Positions 14,001 through 29,032 of a stretch of 64,000 nucleotides of DNA are shown piece by piece (position 1 is the first letter of the stretch; every line of letters starts with the position of its first letter). Source of the stretch: Leptospira gomenensis (GTDB lineage Bacteria; Spirochaetota; Leptospiria; Leptospirales; Leptospiraceae); assembly GCF_004770155.1 (NCBI RefSeq), contig NZ_RQFA01000080.1, positions 248,001-312,000 of the forward strand, given 5' to 3'. The position numbers were made by a program, and so were the translations under genes. The notes beneath the pieces are model-generated. The model was given only the letters and a program-made list of their open reading frames with translations. It did no database searches and was not told the DNA's origin.

Positions 14001-14028
14001 GTATCAGGAATCCGATCCGTTCTGATAC
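14001..14028. promoter_or_regulatory. Inverted repeat upstream of the phosphatase gene
   Basis: GTATCAG and CTGATAC form perfect arms separated by 14 bases; the arms extend by AA/TT if one base is bulged. The repeat lies 11 bases upstream of the phosphatase start codon. It could be a regulator operator or an mRNA hairpin; no known motif was recognised. Confidence 0.4.
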
Positions 14029-14187
14029 AAATTATTTACCGAACTTCTGAAAAAGTCGTCTCGGGTGGAAACAAAGTCCTTCACTCCGCTAAATTTTACA
14101 CCGAAAGACTCATTTTTTCGTCGAAAGCCTGAAAAAAGCGCTCTAAATTTAAGCGCGATGAAAAAAATCGATTGACCTCAAAAACAC

Positions 14188-16308
<2,121 letters not shown>

Positions 16309-16486
16309 TTTTCCGGATTTTGGAAACAAAAAAGAACGTAAAAAAAATCCGGCTCGGTCTAAGAATATGATTTCCGAAACGCGTTTCCGGAAAATTCGAA
16401 ATCCTTCCGGAACGTCGATACGGTTCTACGTTTGAAATCCGGCGACGTAGAATTTTGACAAATATAACTTCGATTAGGTGAACGAG

Positions 16487-17710
16487 ATGATTCAAACCCA
16501 GGATAAAAAACAATCCTTGAATACCCAAAATTTTTATAAATATCTGCCGTCGCTTTCCTCGTTCGCTGAAATCATCGAACCTTCGAATTACTATACGGTT
16601 CCGGACGACTGGAATTTGGTCATCACTGACGTGGTCAATTCCACGGATGCGATACAGAACGGAAATTATAAGGACGTGAATATCGCCGGAGGAATTACGG
16701 CTATGGCGGTTTCCAATCTCATGGGCGATATGGATTATCCGTTTTTGTTCGGTGGAGACGGCATGACGTTACTCTTACCGGACAGCGTTCTTCCCGGTGT
16801 TACGGATATCTTGTTTTCGATTCGGGAACTGGTGAAGACGAATTTCGGTTTAAAACTAAGAGCGGGGATCGTGAACGTCGGCGAGTTAAAACGCTCCGGT
16901 AAAGAATTAAAACTTTGTAAACTAAAGATCTCCGATTTTTATAACCAGGCCATTCTTACCGGAAACGCTTTGGACGTCGCGGAAGCCTTCGTAAAACGGG
17001 ACGATACCAATAATCCTTATATCGTTCCTTTGACGCATAAGACCACGATCAAACCGGATTTCACCGGATTCACTTGTCGTTGGCAGGATATTCCGAGTCA
17101 TCGCGGTGAAACCGTTTCCTTCATCATCAAAACGAACGATAGAAACGGCGATTCCGATCCCGGTCTTTTAAAATTGATTCTCGATCAGGTCGCCGTTCTC
17201 CTTGGAAACGACGTCGATATTCATCCCCTTAAAGAGGAAGGAATTCGCGTGGATATGTCCGGAAAATATTTCGATAAAGAAGCAACGGTTCATAGCGGCA
17301 GCGGAAACGGTTTCGTTCATTTTTTTCGGATGTTAAAGATCAAAATCGAAGGTTTCTTAGTCGATCTGGCCATTAAAACACAATGGAGTTTCGGTCCTAA
17401 GGTAAACGGGATGGAGTTGCGGGAACTTAGAAAATCGCAGATCATCGCTTCGGATTTCCGAAAATACGACGGCACCTTGAAGATGGTGGTGGCTTGCGAT
17501 TCGAAATCCAGAGCAGCGTTTTTGGGGTTTTTAAACCGACTTTACGAGGAAGGAAAAATCTTTTTCGGTTATCATATTTCCGACCGTGCGTTGATGACTT
17601 GCGCCTTGCACGAAGGATCGGTTCGAGAGGTTCACTTCGTCGATTCGGCTGACGGCGGTTATGCGCTTGCTGCCGTTCGACTCAAAGAGCAGATGCGATC
17701 AGGAAACTGA
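16487..17710 (+). CDS. DUF3095 family protein, cyclase-like
   Basis: About 407 residues. I choose the ATG at 16487 because AGGTGA lies six bases before it; a GTG at 16478 overlaps that site. The N-terminal half has [10 protein letters not shown] and [11 protein letters not shown], the conserved boxes of DUF3095, a family related to class III nucleotide cyclases. The boxes resemble the metal-binding F-x-D-I and G-D segments of cyclases, but activity in this family is not established as far as I know. The C-terminal part ends with [14 protein letters not shown]. Its stop overlaps the stop of the convergent SET-domain gene by 12 bases. Confidence 0.8.
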   Translation: MIQTQDKKQSLNTQNFYKYLPSLSSFAEIIEPSNYYTVPDDWNLVITDVVNSTDAIQNGNYKDVNIAGGITAMAVSNLMGDMDYPFLFGGDGMTLLLPDSVLPGVTDILFSIRELVKTNFGLKLRAGIVNVGELKRSGKELKLCKLKISDFYNQAILTGNALDVAEAFVKRDDTNNPYIVPLTHKTTIKPDFTGFTCRWQDIPSHRGETVSFIIKTNDRNGDSDPGLLKLILDQVAVLLGNDVDIHPLKEEGIRVDMSGKYFDKEATVHSGSGNGFVHFFRMLKIKIEGFLVDLAIKTQWSFGPKVNGMELRELRKSQIIASDFRKYDGTLKMVVACDSKSRAAFLGFLNRLYEEGKIFFGYHISDRALMTCALHEGSVREVHFVDSADGGYALAAVRLKEQMRSGN

Positions 17711-18124
17711 TCCGAGTTTTATCTTCCAGTTTTCGTCGAAAAGTTTGTAATTGCAGGTTAGTTCTTCCCCCATCGCGATGTTTCTCGTCGCGCTGTCTCG
17801 ACCCATAGGATTCGTGTCGTCTCCCGTAAAATCCTCTTTCGTATTGGGATCGTCGCTGTGGTTCATAAACTTCGAGTTGTCGGAGCAGTAATACCATTTC
17901 CCGTCGGTTTGATACGAATAAGTCCGGAACATTTCCCGAATTCCTTGGGGAAGCGCGTTCATTTCCTCGTTTGTGATTACCCAAACCGTTTTAGGATGAT
18001 ATTTCCAAATCAACTCTCCCTTACGGATATCTCTTCCTGCGAAAACGCCGAAACCGCCGATCTTGGAATCGGAAATATAAGTGGGTACGAGCAACATTTG
18101 GATGAATGGAATTCGGCGGGTCAA
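17699..18124 (-). CDS. SET-domain protein
   Basis: A compact 141-residue SET-domain protein, the lysine-methyltransferase fold. Visible family boxes are [18 protein letters not shown] near residue 25, [11 protein letters not shown] near residue 85 (the N-H-S box of the active site) and [12 protein letters not shown] near residue 120. Bacterial SET proteins can methylate protein lysines; the substrate is unknown. The gene converges on the DUF3095 gene and the two coding ends share 12 bases, which contain a small hairpin. It is expressed separately from the ABC exporter gene, which lies beyond it on the same strand. Confidence 0.85.
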   Translation of the reverse strand: MTRRIPFIQMLLVPTYISDSKIGGFGVFAGRDIRKGELIWKYHPKTVWVITNEEMNALPQGIREMFRTYSYQTDGKWYYCSDNSKFMNHSDDPNTKEDFTGDDTNPMGRDSATRNIAMGEELTCNYKLFDENWKIKLGSVS

Positions 18125-18154
18125 TAAATTGCAAGTAAGAAACGTTTCTTATCT

Positions 18155-19984
18155 TTAAAGAACCATCGCTTGTTGTCCCGGTTCCGGAACCGAAAAACGA
18201 TCCAGCTTGCCGTTTCTCATCTGAAAAACCTGATCGGCTTCCCGTATGGTAGAAAGTCTATGAGTGACCGATATTACGGTCCTTCCTTCGCGTAAGAGGG
18301 AAAGGGTTTTCATGATCCTCGCCTCCGTCACCGGATCCAAAGAGGAAGTGGCTTCGTCCAAAAGTAGGATTTGCGGATTGCGTAAAAAGGCGCGCGCGAT
18401 CGCGATCCTTTGTCTTTCGCCTCCGGAGAGTTTGGTCCCTCTGTCGCCCGCGTTCGTTTCGTAACCCATCGGTAAGGACAAAATCATTTCATGAATTTCG
18501 GCGCGTTTGGCAGCTTCGATCACTTCCTCGAGAGTAGCGCTCGGTTTTCCGATCCGTATGTTTTCGAATATGGTGGTGTTAAACAGAAAGGTTTCCTGAA
18601 AGACTACTCCGACCAACGAACGCACGGAACTTCTCGACAACGAATTGACGTCCGTTCCGTCGAAAAGAATTCTTCCTTCGTTCGGTTGAACCATTCCGAG
18701 AAGAAGTTTGATAAAAGTACTTTTGCCCACTCCGGATGCTCCAACGATAGCAGTATAACTGCCTTTGGGAATCGTAAGAGTGATGTCGCTCAGATTTTTG
18801 GACCTTCCCTTGTATCGAAAATGAACGTTCTCGAAATGGACGGCTTCCTTGAGTTCGGAAATAGAATTTTCCTCCGGGCCCGTTTCGAACACAGGAGCTC
18901 GCAATAATTCTAATATACGTTTTGCGGAACCGCTAGCGTGATTCAAAGTCGGAAGATACTGCGAAAGATACAAAAGCGAATAACTCAGATTCAAAAACGG
19001 GGGAAGAAACGCGGCCAATGTTCCGATGCTCAACGTATTATGATATGCGAATGCCGTTCCCACCAAAAGTAGAACTCCTTGAAGCAACAGAATTCCAGAT
19101 CCCGCCGAACGTTCGAGATACGAGTTGGTCAATCCGAGACGCATGGAAACTTGAAAGAGTTTCTCGCAGTTGTTCTTAAAACGACTGAAAAAATAATCGC
19201 TCAGGTCGTAGGCGCGGATCAAATTTTGTGCGGCGACGGATTCTTCGACCATGCTGAGTATTTGAGCTTCCTCTAATTTTCTGGCGTAACTGATTTCGGT
19301 GGATTTTTTGGATAAAAATCCAGGACCTAAAAAACTGATGGGCCAAATCAACAACGCGATCAAGGCGAGCTTCCAATCCAAAAGAAAAAGAAGCATCGTT
19401 CCGAAAAGCGCCTCCAGCAACGGACCCAAACCCCAAGGGATAAAGGCGAGTAACGCGTGTTCCAGAGCAGATAAGTCGTTGAAAAAACGGGAAAGAATGT
19501 CTCCGATCTTATTGTTGGAAAAAAAATCCAAACTCAATTTATCTAGATGTTCGTACATCTGCAGACGAAGATCCTGAATGATTCTGGAAGAAGCCCAGTT
19601 GTAAAGATAGTCGCGTACGGTTCCTAAAACCGTAAAGGTGACGGTTCCGACCGCGAGGTACGCCCCGATCCAATAAAGGGCGGATTGATTCCGATTGATC
19701 AGGGCTTCGTCGATCAGATATTTGAAACTGAAGGGAATACTCGCATAAAAGCCGATCTCGAAACAGAGAAGCCCGATGATTACGAAAATTCTGCCCTTGT
19801 ATTTTTTTACGAAACGAAAAAGGCCGAAGATCAATAGTCCCGGGCCCCCTTCGTTTTCGGAAGTGGCCATTTCTTTTTTCGGAACGGAAATTTTCCTTTT
19901 TTTTCCGTATCCTTTTTCCGTTTCCAAAGGAAGCGGTTCGGTTTTTCGGATCAGTTCCGAGATGTACTCGAAGGGACGTTTCAT
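18155..19984 (-). CDS. ABC transporter, fused permease and ATPase (exporter type)
   Basis: A type IV ABC exporter half-transporter. Six membrane helices occupy the N-terminal region after a charged leader, and an ATPase domain follows. The ATPase has Walker [10 protein letters not shown], signature [14 protein letters not shown], Walker [13 protein letters not shown] and the H-loop VTHRLST. The fold matches MsbA-like lipid or drug exporters (family knowledge); the cargo is not evident. The start is uncertain: the ATG at 19984 gives [11 protein letters not shown], the frame stays open to an upstream start at 20077, and an ATG at 19870 would remove the leader. It is transcribed away from the double-ACT gene. 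Confidence 0.88.
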   Translation of the reverse strand: MKRPFEYISELIRKTEPLPLETEKGYGKKRKISVPKKEMATSENEGGPGLLIFGLFRFVKKYKGRIFVIIGLLCFEIGFYASIPFSFKYLIDEALINRNQSALYWIGAYLAVGTVTFTVLGTVRDYLYNWASSRIIQDLRLQMYEHLDKLSLDFFSNNKIGDILSRFFNDLSALEHALLAFIPWGLGPLLEALFGTMLLFLLDWKLALIALLIWPISFLGPGFLSKKSTEISYARKLEEAQILSMVEESVAAQNLIRAYDLSDYFFSRFKNNCEKLFQVSMRLGLTNSYLERSAGSGILLLQGVLLLVGTAFAYHNTLSIGTLAAFLPPFLNLSYSLLYLSQYLPTLNHASGSAKRILELLRAPVFETGPEENSISELKEAVHFENVHFRYKGRSKNLSDITLTIPKGSYTAIVGASGVGKSTFIKLLLGMVQPNEGRILFDGTDVNSLSRSSVRSLVGVVFQETFLFNTTIFENIRIGKPSATLEEVIEAAKRAEIHEMILSLPMGYETNAGDRGTKLSGGERQRIAIARAFLRNPQILLLDEATSSLDPVTEARIMKTLSLLREGRTVISVTHRLSTIREADQVFQMRNGKLDRFSVPEPGQQAMVL

Positions 19985-20168
19985 AAGATTATCGGAAAGA
20001 GAATGCCTTTCTATTTTCGGCAAATATCTTTCATTTCCACTATACTTTGACTGTTTTTCCCCGAAATTACGAAGCAAGAATTTTTCATTCGATAAGAGAC
20101 AGAATTCATCCGTAAAAGACTCGTTTTTTTAGAAACGTGCTAGTATCTTTGTTACGCAGGCGGAAGAG

Positions 20169-20783
20169 ATGATTCAGTTTCACTATAAGGAAAACGACGG
20201 GCTTTACACGGTTACTTTAAAAACTTCGGAAACCGCACCCGGGACGCTGCATAAAATGGTGAAAGCGATGTTTTTTATGGGATGGGAAATCGTATCCGGA
20301 GACATCGAGACGATCGAGGAAAAAGGGCAACTTTTCAGTTACGACGTTTTCACTTTGAAATCGGATGAAACAGATTCCAAAATTAAGGCATCCAAACTCG
20401 GCATTCTTATGACTTCGGTTTTTACCGAGGATTCCGCCTTGGAAGAACTGATCCATCATTCGAGCGAGATCGATCTTAGAAATACGCATCATCTCAGTAA
20501 CGATTCCAAATTGGAATTCGAAGATATAGAGTCCGGTTCCAAGACTAAATTGTATTTGGAAGCGCCGGACCGAAAAGGTCTTCTTTATTTCATAACGGGC
20601 GTGTTGAAGGAAAACGGGGTGAACATTCATTCCGCGAAAATTCGAACCGACCGAAGCGGAAATCGCGCGCAGGATACGTTCGTGCTCACCGATTCCAAGG
20701 GAACGGGATTCGCCGGCTCTTCGTTGGAGGACAGAATCAGCAGGAATATTCTCGAAGTAAGTTTGAATTCCTCTTGGAAGTAG
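20169..20783 (+). CDS. Double ACT-domain protein (GlnD-like tail)
   Basis: A 204-residue protein made of two ACT domains. The second, about residues 125-200, is the clearer: [33 protein letters not shown] is the classic ACT start and matches the C-terminal ACT repeats of the PII uridylyltransferase GlnD. No nucleotidyltransferase or HD domain is present, so this is a stand-alone sensor that probably binds an amino acid or glutamine (inference). A GGAAGAG ribosome binding site lies before the ATG. Confidence 0.8.
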   Translation: MIQFHYKENDGLYTVTLKTSETAPGTLHKMVKAMFFMGWEIVSGDIETIEEKGQLFSYDVFTLKSDETDSKIKASKLGILMTSVFTEDSALEELIHHSSEIDLRNTHHLSNDSKLEFEDIESGSKTKLYLEAPDRKGLLYFITGVLKENGVNIHSAKIRTDRSGNRAQDTFVLTDSKGTGFAGSSLEDRISRNILEVSLNSSWK

Positions 20784-20940
20784 AGGGTTTATTATTTTTT
20801 TCGTCTACTTTTGAAAATATTCGGTGCAAACGGCTCCCCTTCGCTTTTATTGGATCAAAATGGAATTCCGAAAACTGTTTCTTTTAACGTTAGGTGACCT
20901 TTCGGTTTTCGATTAATTTCCCCCTTATCGATTAGTTTTC

Positions 20941-22413
<1,473 letters not shown>

Positions 22414-22707
22414 CTCACTTGCAAAATCGCCTTTTTCCCACTCGGATTCATTCTTTGCGAATCTAACTGCGGAAGTTTCCTTTTAACGTTGTGCGCGCTT
22501 GGCCCCAATGGGAACGTTTTCCATGTTCCATTACCGAGTCGAACTTTTATGGAATGACACAAAAATTTCGGGGATCTGACATTCTTCTAAATAATTTTTT
22601 TCCATTCTTTTCGTCCCTTGATTAAGAAAAGATTGCAAAAAGGTTCCGTTGTACGGAATTCTTTTCCGAGTAAAGATTTACACCAACTTATAAGAAGAAT
22701 TGAAAAT

Positions 22708-24189
22708 ATGAGCAATAACTCACATTCTGTCAACAAAGAGCTCCTCGAAAAATTCGAATTCAATTCTGAAGTCATTAAAAGTTTTATTTTACAGAATGAA
22801 ATTCCAATAGATTTTTATAACAAGAATGGACAAATTCTTATTCATAAAAAATCCGACGCCTCGGAGGAGGATGTTACCCGTCTTCAGAAATTCGAAAGTC
22901 AGGGTATTTATTTTTTAATCTCGGATAAAGATAAGTTCATCCAACCTAAAAAACCCGACTCGGTGAACGGAAGGGAAGTTTCCTTTACAAAACTCGTAAA
23001 CACCGATCTTACGATCGCTCTCGCGCGGGAAGCCTCCGATCTTTTGGAGGAATTGAAACATTATCCGTTAAACAATAATCATATTAGAAAAGTACAAAAG
23101 GGAATCGACGAGATACTCGTCGATTTTAAGTCGAGTTCGGATATGGAGCTAGGTTTGGTGAACGTCATCGAAGTGATGAGACAAGCCGGGGTAAAAACCG
23201 ATTCGGAAATCATGACCAAACGGACCGTCATTTCCATGGCCATGAAACTCAGAGGTATGAAGGCTCTGAGTAAGGCGGACAACGAAGTTCAAAAAGCCAA
23301 ACAACTGAACGTTATGCTCGCTTCCTATATGGTCGATATCGGAAAGGCTAGGATGAAACTTCCCAATCACTCCAATCTTCGTCCCGAAGAATACGAGTAC
23401 ATCAAAAATCATCCGATCATAAGTTATCTTATGATCGGAAATCTGAACGGTATCGATTCGGACGTCAAATCCGCCGTTTTAAACAGTCATCGTACTTTCC
23501 GCGGGGAAGGATTGAACAACAATTATCCTACCACGAACATGCTCATCCGTAAGTTGACCGAGTATCTTCAGAAATACAAGGACGATCGAACCAAGTCGAT
23601 TCTTTTGGAGGATATCCAAAAACAAATCCATCATTTGGTTAACAGCACTTATATGGACGAGGATCCGGGTATTATTTCGATCGCGGGTGAATTCGCCTCG
23701 CTTAGCTCCGATCAGGATTGGAGACAGGCTTACGACGCGGTCACTTCGATGAAGTTGATCCTAAATAACAGTTTTTTCTCATATAACGAAAAGATCGTCC
23801 GAGACTTTTTCGATCTGATGGCGCTCAGTCTTTGCGAAAACAGAAGCGTTCTCAATGCAGGCGATTATATCATCGTGGTTTCCATGGATTCCCAAAGAAA
23901 AGTCCACTTTGAAACCTGCGTCATCAAGGAAATTTACAGACATCAGACCAGACCGCTTCTGGAAAGGATCGGAACGATTCGCCCCGTGATCACCAATAAG
24001 GGAAAAATAAAGATAGAAGGATACGATCCGCATTCTTTCCGTCACGATAAAAGAAAGGCGGTCTTTAATCTGAACAACAGCTTGGATCCGCGCAGGGTCA
24101 TTTACGTGATCGATCCGGAATTGGAGCCGAACCTTTTCGAAAAAGTCGATCAGAGTTATCGGGGAAGCGCTCCTCGCTCCGTCGCCTGA
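22708..24189 (+). CDS. Degenerate HD-GYP-like protein, second of a tandem pair
   Basis: A 493-residue paralogue of the upstream gene, alike along nearly its whole length. I choose the ATG at 22708 because it aligns with the start of the first copy (an N-terminal stretch, then the shared FDFTEE/FEFNSE region); an earlier TTG at 22618 only adds an unmatched leader. The HD box is V209-D-I-G-K213, so the first metal-binding His is lost. The later box is S260-H-R-T-F-R-G-E-G, so one His of the pair is also lost. It keeps [13 protein letters not shown] and the shared C-terminus with [12 protein letters not shown]. The different losses in the two copies suggest separate decay of activity with the fold kept. 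Neither copy can be assigned a ligand from sequence. Confidence 0.75.
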   Translation: MSNNSHSVNKELLEKFEFNSEVIKSFILQNEIPIDFYNKNGQILIHKKSDASEEDVTRLQKFESQGIYFLISDKDKFIQPKKPDSVNGREVSFTKLVNTDLTIALAREASDLLEELKHYPLNNNHIRKVQKGIDEILVDFKSSSDMELGLVNVIEVMRQAGVKTDSEIMTKRTVISMAMKLRGMKALSKADNEVQKAKQLNVMLASYMVDIGKARMKLPNHSNLRPEEYEYIKNHPIISYLMIGNLNGIDSDVKSAVLNSHRTFRGEGLNNNYPTTNMLIRKLTEYLQKYKDDRTKSILLEDIQKQIHHLVNSTYMDEDPGIISIAGEFASLSSDQDWRQAYDAVTSMKLILNNSFFSYNEKIVRDFFDLMALSLCENRSVLNAGDYIIVVSMDSQRKVHFETCVIKEIYRHQTRPLLERIGTIRPVITNKGKIKIEGYDPHSFRHDKRKAVFNLNNSLDPRRVIYVIDPELEPNLFEKVDQSYRGSAPRSVA

Positions 24190-24257
24190 TTCAAACCGAG
24201 CTTCCTCGTCCAAGAAACTGGCTTTATTCCTAAGGTTGATCCGATTTTTCTGGCATT

Positions 24258-25400
24258 ATGCCTTCTAGTTGGGGAAAAATATTCAAAGTCAGTACGTTCG
24301 GCGAATCTCACGGCGAATCCGTGGGTGTGGTCGTGGAAGGAGTTCCCGCAGGAATTCCGATTCGATTGGAGGAGATCCAAAAGGACCTCGATCGTAGAAG
24401 ACCCGGACAAAGCAATCTTACCACTCCTCGGGATGAAACGGATCGGGTCCGCGTCGTTTCGGGGGTTTTCGAAGGAAAGACGATCGGTTCTCCGATTACT
24501 CTCATCGTAGATAATCAGAATACGATTTCCAAAGATTACGAAAATTTAAAGACCACCTTTCGACCTTCGCACGCGGATTACACTTACCAAGTCAAATACG
24601 GATTTCGTGCACACGTCGGAGGAGGTAGGTCTTCGGTTCGGGAAACGATCGGTCGTGTTGCGGCTGCGGCGATCGCAAGGATGATTCTCAAAGACGACCT
24701 CGGAATCGAAACCGTAGCATGGGTCGATTCCATCGGGAGAATCGAATCCGGAATCGGTGAAAATTATCCCAAGTCCCGCGACGAAGTCGATCGTAACGAA
24801 GTCCGTTGTCCGAATTCCGACGGAGCGGAGAAAATGCGCGCTTTGATTCTTCAAATGAAAGAAGCCGGAGACAGCGTCGGAGGAACGATCAAATGCGTTT
24901 CGTACAATCTTCCTCCCGGATTGGGCGATCCCGTGTACGATAAACTGGACGGGGATCTTGCGAAAGCGATCCTTTCCATTCCTGCCTGCAAAGGCTTCGA
25001 AGTGGGATCCGGTTTCGGCGGGACACTTCTTACCGGAAGCACGCATAACGATGAATTTTATGTGGAAGAGAATACGGGAAGGGTTCGCACGAAAACGAAC
25101 AACTCCGGCGGTCTACAAGGCGGAATTTCGAACGGAGAAGAATTGGTCGTTCGCGCCGCGTTCAAACCGACTTCGACGATTTTTAAAAAGCAGAATACAG
25201 TTACTCTCAAAGGCGAAGAAACCACTCTCGAAGCAAAGGGAAGACACGATCCTTGCGTGCTTCCTCGTGCGGTGCCGATTGTCGAAGCCGTGGTCAATCT
25301 CGTACTCGTGGACGCATATTTGTATCAACGGGCGATCAATCCCCTTTGGTTTCAAAAGTGGGCGAGAATTCCGGATTATTACAAAGACTTGAATCTTTAA
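24258..25400 (+). CDS. aroC: Chorismate synthase
   Basis: AroC makes chorismate from 5-enolpyruvylshikimate-3-phosphate, the last step of the shikimate pathway, and needs reduced FMN. The 380-residue length is standard. Signatures are GESHGESVG at about residues 13-21, [22 protein letters not shown] and, late in the protein, [20 protein letters not shown]. No other aromatic-synthesis gene is next to it; the downstream genes are nuoG and nuoI. Confidence 0.97.
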   Translation: MPSSWGKIFKVSTFGESHGESVGVVVEGVPAGIPIRLEEIQKDLDRRRPGQSNLTTPRDETDRVRVVSGVFEGKTIGSPITLIVDNQNTISKDYENLKTTFRPSHADYTYQVKYGFRAHVGGGRSSVRETIGRVAAAAIARMILKDDLGIETVAWVDSIGRIESGIGENYPKSRDEVDRNEVRCPNSDGAEKMRALILQMKEAGDSVGGTIKCVSYNLPPGLGDPVYDKLDGDLAKAILSIPACKGFEVGSGFGGTLLTGSTHNDEFYVEENTGRVRTKTNNSGGLQGGISNGEELVVRAAFKPTSTIFKKQNTVTLKGEETTLEAKGRHDPCVLPRAVPIVEAVVNLVLVDAYLYQRAINPLWFQKWARIPDYYKDLNL

Positions 25401-25568
25401 GAATCAGTCTCAAAAAGAACAAAACGATTCCGGTAGAATTCTCCGCGTTACCGTTCGGAAACAACGGACAATATTCGAACTTTTTGGAAACGGGTTGCCA
25501 GAATGGGAATGGTACGTTTCTATAGAATTGCTTCCCGGTAATCGGGACCTATTCAAAAGGATGATTCC

Positions 25569-27015
<1,447 letters not shown>

Positions 27016-27029
<14 letters not shown>

Positions 27030-27543
27030 CGTAGTCCGAGTTGCAAGTCGTCATAAACTTTCGTGGTATGAAAAGTTTTATTTTTATTCCGTCGGAAAAG
27101 GTCTTTGGATCACCTTAAAACATTTTATCAAAGCCGCGTTTTTAAGAAGAGCGGTTACGATCGAATTTCCCGAAAAGAAAAGAAAGTATTCCACTCGGTT
27201 TCGCGGAATGCATACGATGAAACGCGACGAACAAGGAAGAGAACGTTGTACGAGTTGTTTTTGTTGTATGTGGATTTGTCCCGCCGATGCGATTTATATC
27301 GAAGCGGGAGAAGTCACCCCGGAAAGACAACACCTTCATCCGGAGGATAAATATGCGCGTACGTTCGAAATTAATTTGTTACGTTGTATTTTTTGCGGAT
27401 TGTGTGAAGAAGCCTGTCCCAAGGGAGCGATTTATCTGGACGGTCCCGCCGAGATGGCGACGGATAACCGGGAAGATTTGATTCTTACGAAAGAAAGAAT
27501 GATGCAGAAGGTGGGCGGTCCGATCATCGGAGAGAGAAATTGA
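27016..27543 (+). CDS. nuoI: NADH-quinone oxidoreductase subunit I
   Basis: The electron-transfer subunit carrying two [4Fe-4S] clusters that pass electrons toward quinone. The first box is C78-x2-C81-x2-C84-x3-C88-P and the second is C-x2-C-x2-C-x3-C-P in [14 protein letters not shown]. The 175-residue length is normal. The start is a TTG at 27016 with a near-perfect AAGGAGGTAAG site nine bases upstream, and it overlaps the last 14 bases of nuoG. A stable hairpin covers the stop codon. Confidence 0.95.
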
Positions 27544-27553
27544 TCTCTCCGAT
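27526..27553 (+). terminator. Hairpin over the nuoI stop codon
   Basis: A perfect 10-base-pair stem, ATCGGAGAGA / TCTCTCCGAT, with an eight-base loop spans the stop. No T-run follows, so it is either a Rho-dependent end or an mRNA-stabilising structure. Confidence 0.4.
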
Positions 27554-27595
27554 GACAATTACGATTTGGAAGATTGATTGAAAGTGATTCGGGTT

Positions 27596-27847
27596 TTAGC
27601 TTACCTTTTGCGAAAGGTATTGGTTGTTCAATCTGGCTTTTACCAATTGTGATTCCAAGTAGGATACGGTTTCGTCGATATCTTCGTTAGAAATTCCAGG
27701 ATATTCTCTCAAAATTCCTTTTCTAGACATCCCCGCCAAGAGCAGATCCAAAATTTCCAGAACCCGAACCCCGGTTCCTTTGATAAAAGGTTTTCCACCC
27801 ATATAACCGGGGATAATTTCTATCGCAGCAAACTTGTTGTTACTCAT
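27596..27847 (-). CDS. DUF433-family small protein
   Basis: An 83-residue DUF433 protein. It has the start IPGYMGGKPFIKGTGVRV, in the form (G-K-P-x-I-x-G-T-R-I) that marks the family, followed by a helix with GMSRKGILREYPGIS. DUF433 proteins resemble antitoxins of PIN-type toxins (family knowledge). No PIN or DUF5615 gene is adjacent on either side, so it is an orphan here. It converges on nuoI. Confidence 0.8.
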   Translation of the reverse strand: MSNNKFAAIEIIPGYMGGKPFIKGTGVRVLEILDLLLAGMSRKGILREYPGISNEDIDETVSYLESQLVKARLNNQYLSQKVS

Positions 27848-28039
27848 ACTTCGAATAACAGGTCGTTTCCAGGAATTTGTAACGGATTTGTTTTTTTTCG
27901 AACGGGATCGTTCCGAATATTTTGTATACTAAACTAATTCTGAATTCATAAGAGAACTACGTCTCTTTTCTTTTTCGAAATCGACTCCGTTTTTGTTCCG
28001 AAAAAGGAAACTTTTTCGGTTCGCATTCGATCTTTCTAA

Positions 28040-28387
28040 CTAACCCGAATTGGAAGAAGAACTCGTACTTGTCCCGGTGGGGCAGGTGGGAACTAACACG
28101 GTGCAGACGCCCAGCAGGAGGATCGGATCTCCTTTGCAGAAATCTTCCCAGGGTTTGTCGGAGCTGATTTCATTGAAGATACAGTATTTGAAAATTTTTT
28201 CGTAGCATTCGTTTGATTTTTTGTCTTTTTCCGCGCAGGTTTCGGTTGTAGAAGATTTGAAATCGGAAGCTGCACAATGAAAAACGAATAAAATCAAAAA
28301 AAAATGGCATTTTACGGGGAAATGCCATTTTTCAGGTTTTTTTATAGAACTCGAAGGAACGGTTTCAGAATACGATAAAAAGGTCAT
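28040..28387 (-). CDS. Small Cys-rich putative lipoprotein
   Basis: A 115-residue frame whose N-terminal part is uncertain. A hydrophobic run, FFLILFVFHC, ends in a lipobox-like Cys, and the mature part is rich in Cys (about eight residues) and ends in a Ser-rich tail. The frame before that run is coded by a terminator-like hairpin, so the first 30 codons may not be translated. A T9 run falls in the same place; shortening it by one base would create an ATG-started short signal, MPFFLILF. Three readings are possible: a long N-terminus, a start after the hairpin, or a slipped frame. It is transcribed away from the ECF sigma gene. No family is recognised. Confidence 0.45.
   Translation of the reverse strand: MTFLSYSETVPSSSIKKPEKWHFPVKCHFFLILFVFHCAASDFKSSTTETCAEKDKKSNECYEKIFKYCIFNEISSDKPWEDFCKGDPILLLGVCTVLVPTCPTGTSTSSSSNSG
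28296..28332 (-). terminator. Terminator-like hairpin inside the small lipoprotein reading frame
   Basis: On the reverse strand a perfect 13-base-pair stem, AAAAATGGCATTT / AAATGCCATTTTT, with a seven-base loop runs into a T9 tract. It has the full form of a Rho-independent terminator but lies within the annotated coding frame, ahead of the lipobox. It may act as an attenuator for the lipoprotein. Confidence 0.6.
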
Positions 28388-28499
28388 TTTTGACGGCGAA
28401 TTCCTTTTGAGGACGATGAAACGAATTTCTTTTTATGCTTTTAGAATCGCAAATTGTCCCAAACACTGCTAAAACTTAGGGTCTTAAACATTATTTCCG

Positions 28500-29024
28500 A
28501 TGGTTGAATCCGATTCTACAGATTTTTCAATATTATACGAGGAAAACCACCGGACTATCTACCATTTTCTTCTCAAAATTTCCGGTGATCCCGAAGTTGC
28601 AGAGGATCTAACACAGGAAGCCTTTCTGAAGGTCTTTACTTTTTATTCGAAGTTTGATCCCGAAAGAGGATCGTTTACTACTTGGGCTTGTTCGATTGCA
28701 AAAAACCTTTATTTCAAACATTATAATAAGCAGAAAAAGGAGTTCGGAAATCTTAGCATAGGCGATTCCCATTTGGAAATTGAAGTAAATCCCGAAATTC
28801 CGGAAAATCTGGAAAGAGCTTTTTTAGAAAAAGCGATAAAAGATTCGATTCAGAGTCTCCCCGAGCCCGAAAAAAGTATAATATTACTGAAAGAACTAGA
28901 GAGAAAAACTCTCAAAGAGACAGCCTCTGCGTTGGGTATTTCCGAACGCACCGTAAGTAGGAGATTGATTTCCGCAGTCGCACTTTTAAAAGAAAAAATG
29001 GAGAGTCAAGGACTTCAGTTTTAA
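28500..29024 (+). CDS. ECF-type RNA polymerase sigma factor
   Basis: A 174-residue sigma-70 family protein with only regions 2 and 4, as in ECF sigma factors. Region 2, residues 15-75, has EDLTQEAFLKVF and FTTWACSIAKNLYF. Region 4, residues 115-165, has LPEPEKSIILLKELE and a helix-turn-helix, LKETASALGISERTVSRRL. The gene is followed nine bases later by a membrane FecR gene, a common layout for sigma/FecR signalling across the membrane. The promoter class it serves cannot be read from here. Confidence 0.92.
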   Translation: MVESDSTDFSILYEENHRTIYHFLLKISGDPEVAEDLTQEAFLKVFTFYSKFDPERGSFTTWACSIAKNLYFKHYNKQKKEFGNLSIGDSHLEIEVNPEIPENLERAFLEKAIKDSIQSLPEPEKSIILLKELERKTLKETASALGISERTVSRRLISAVALLKEKMESQGLQF

Positions 29025-29032
29025 TATCTACG

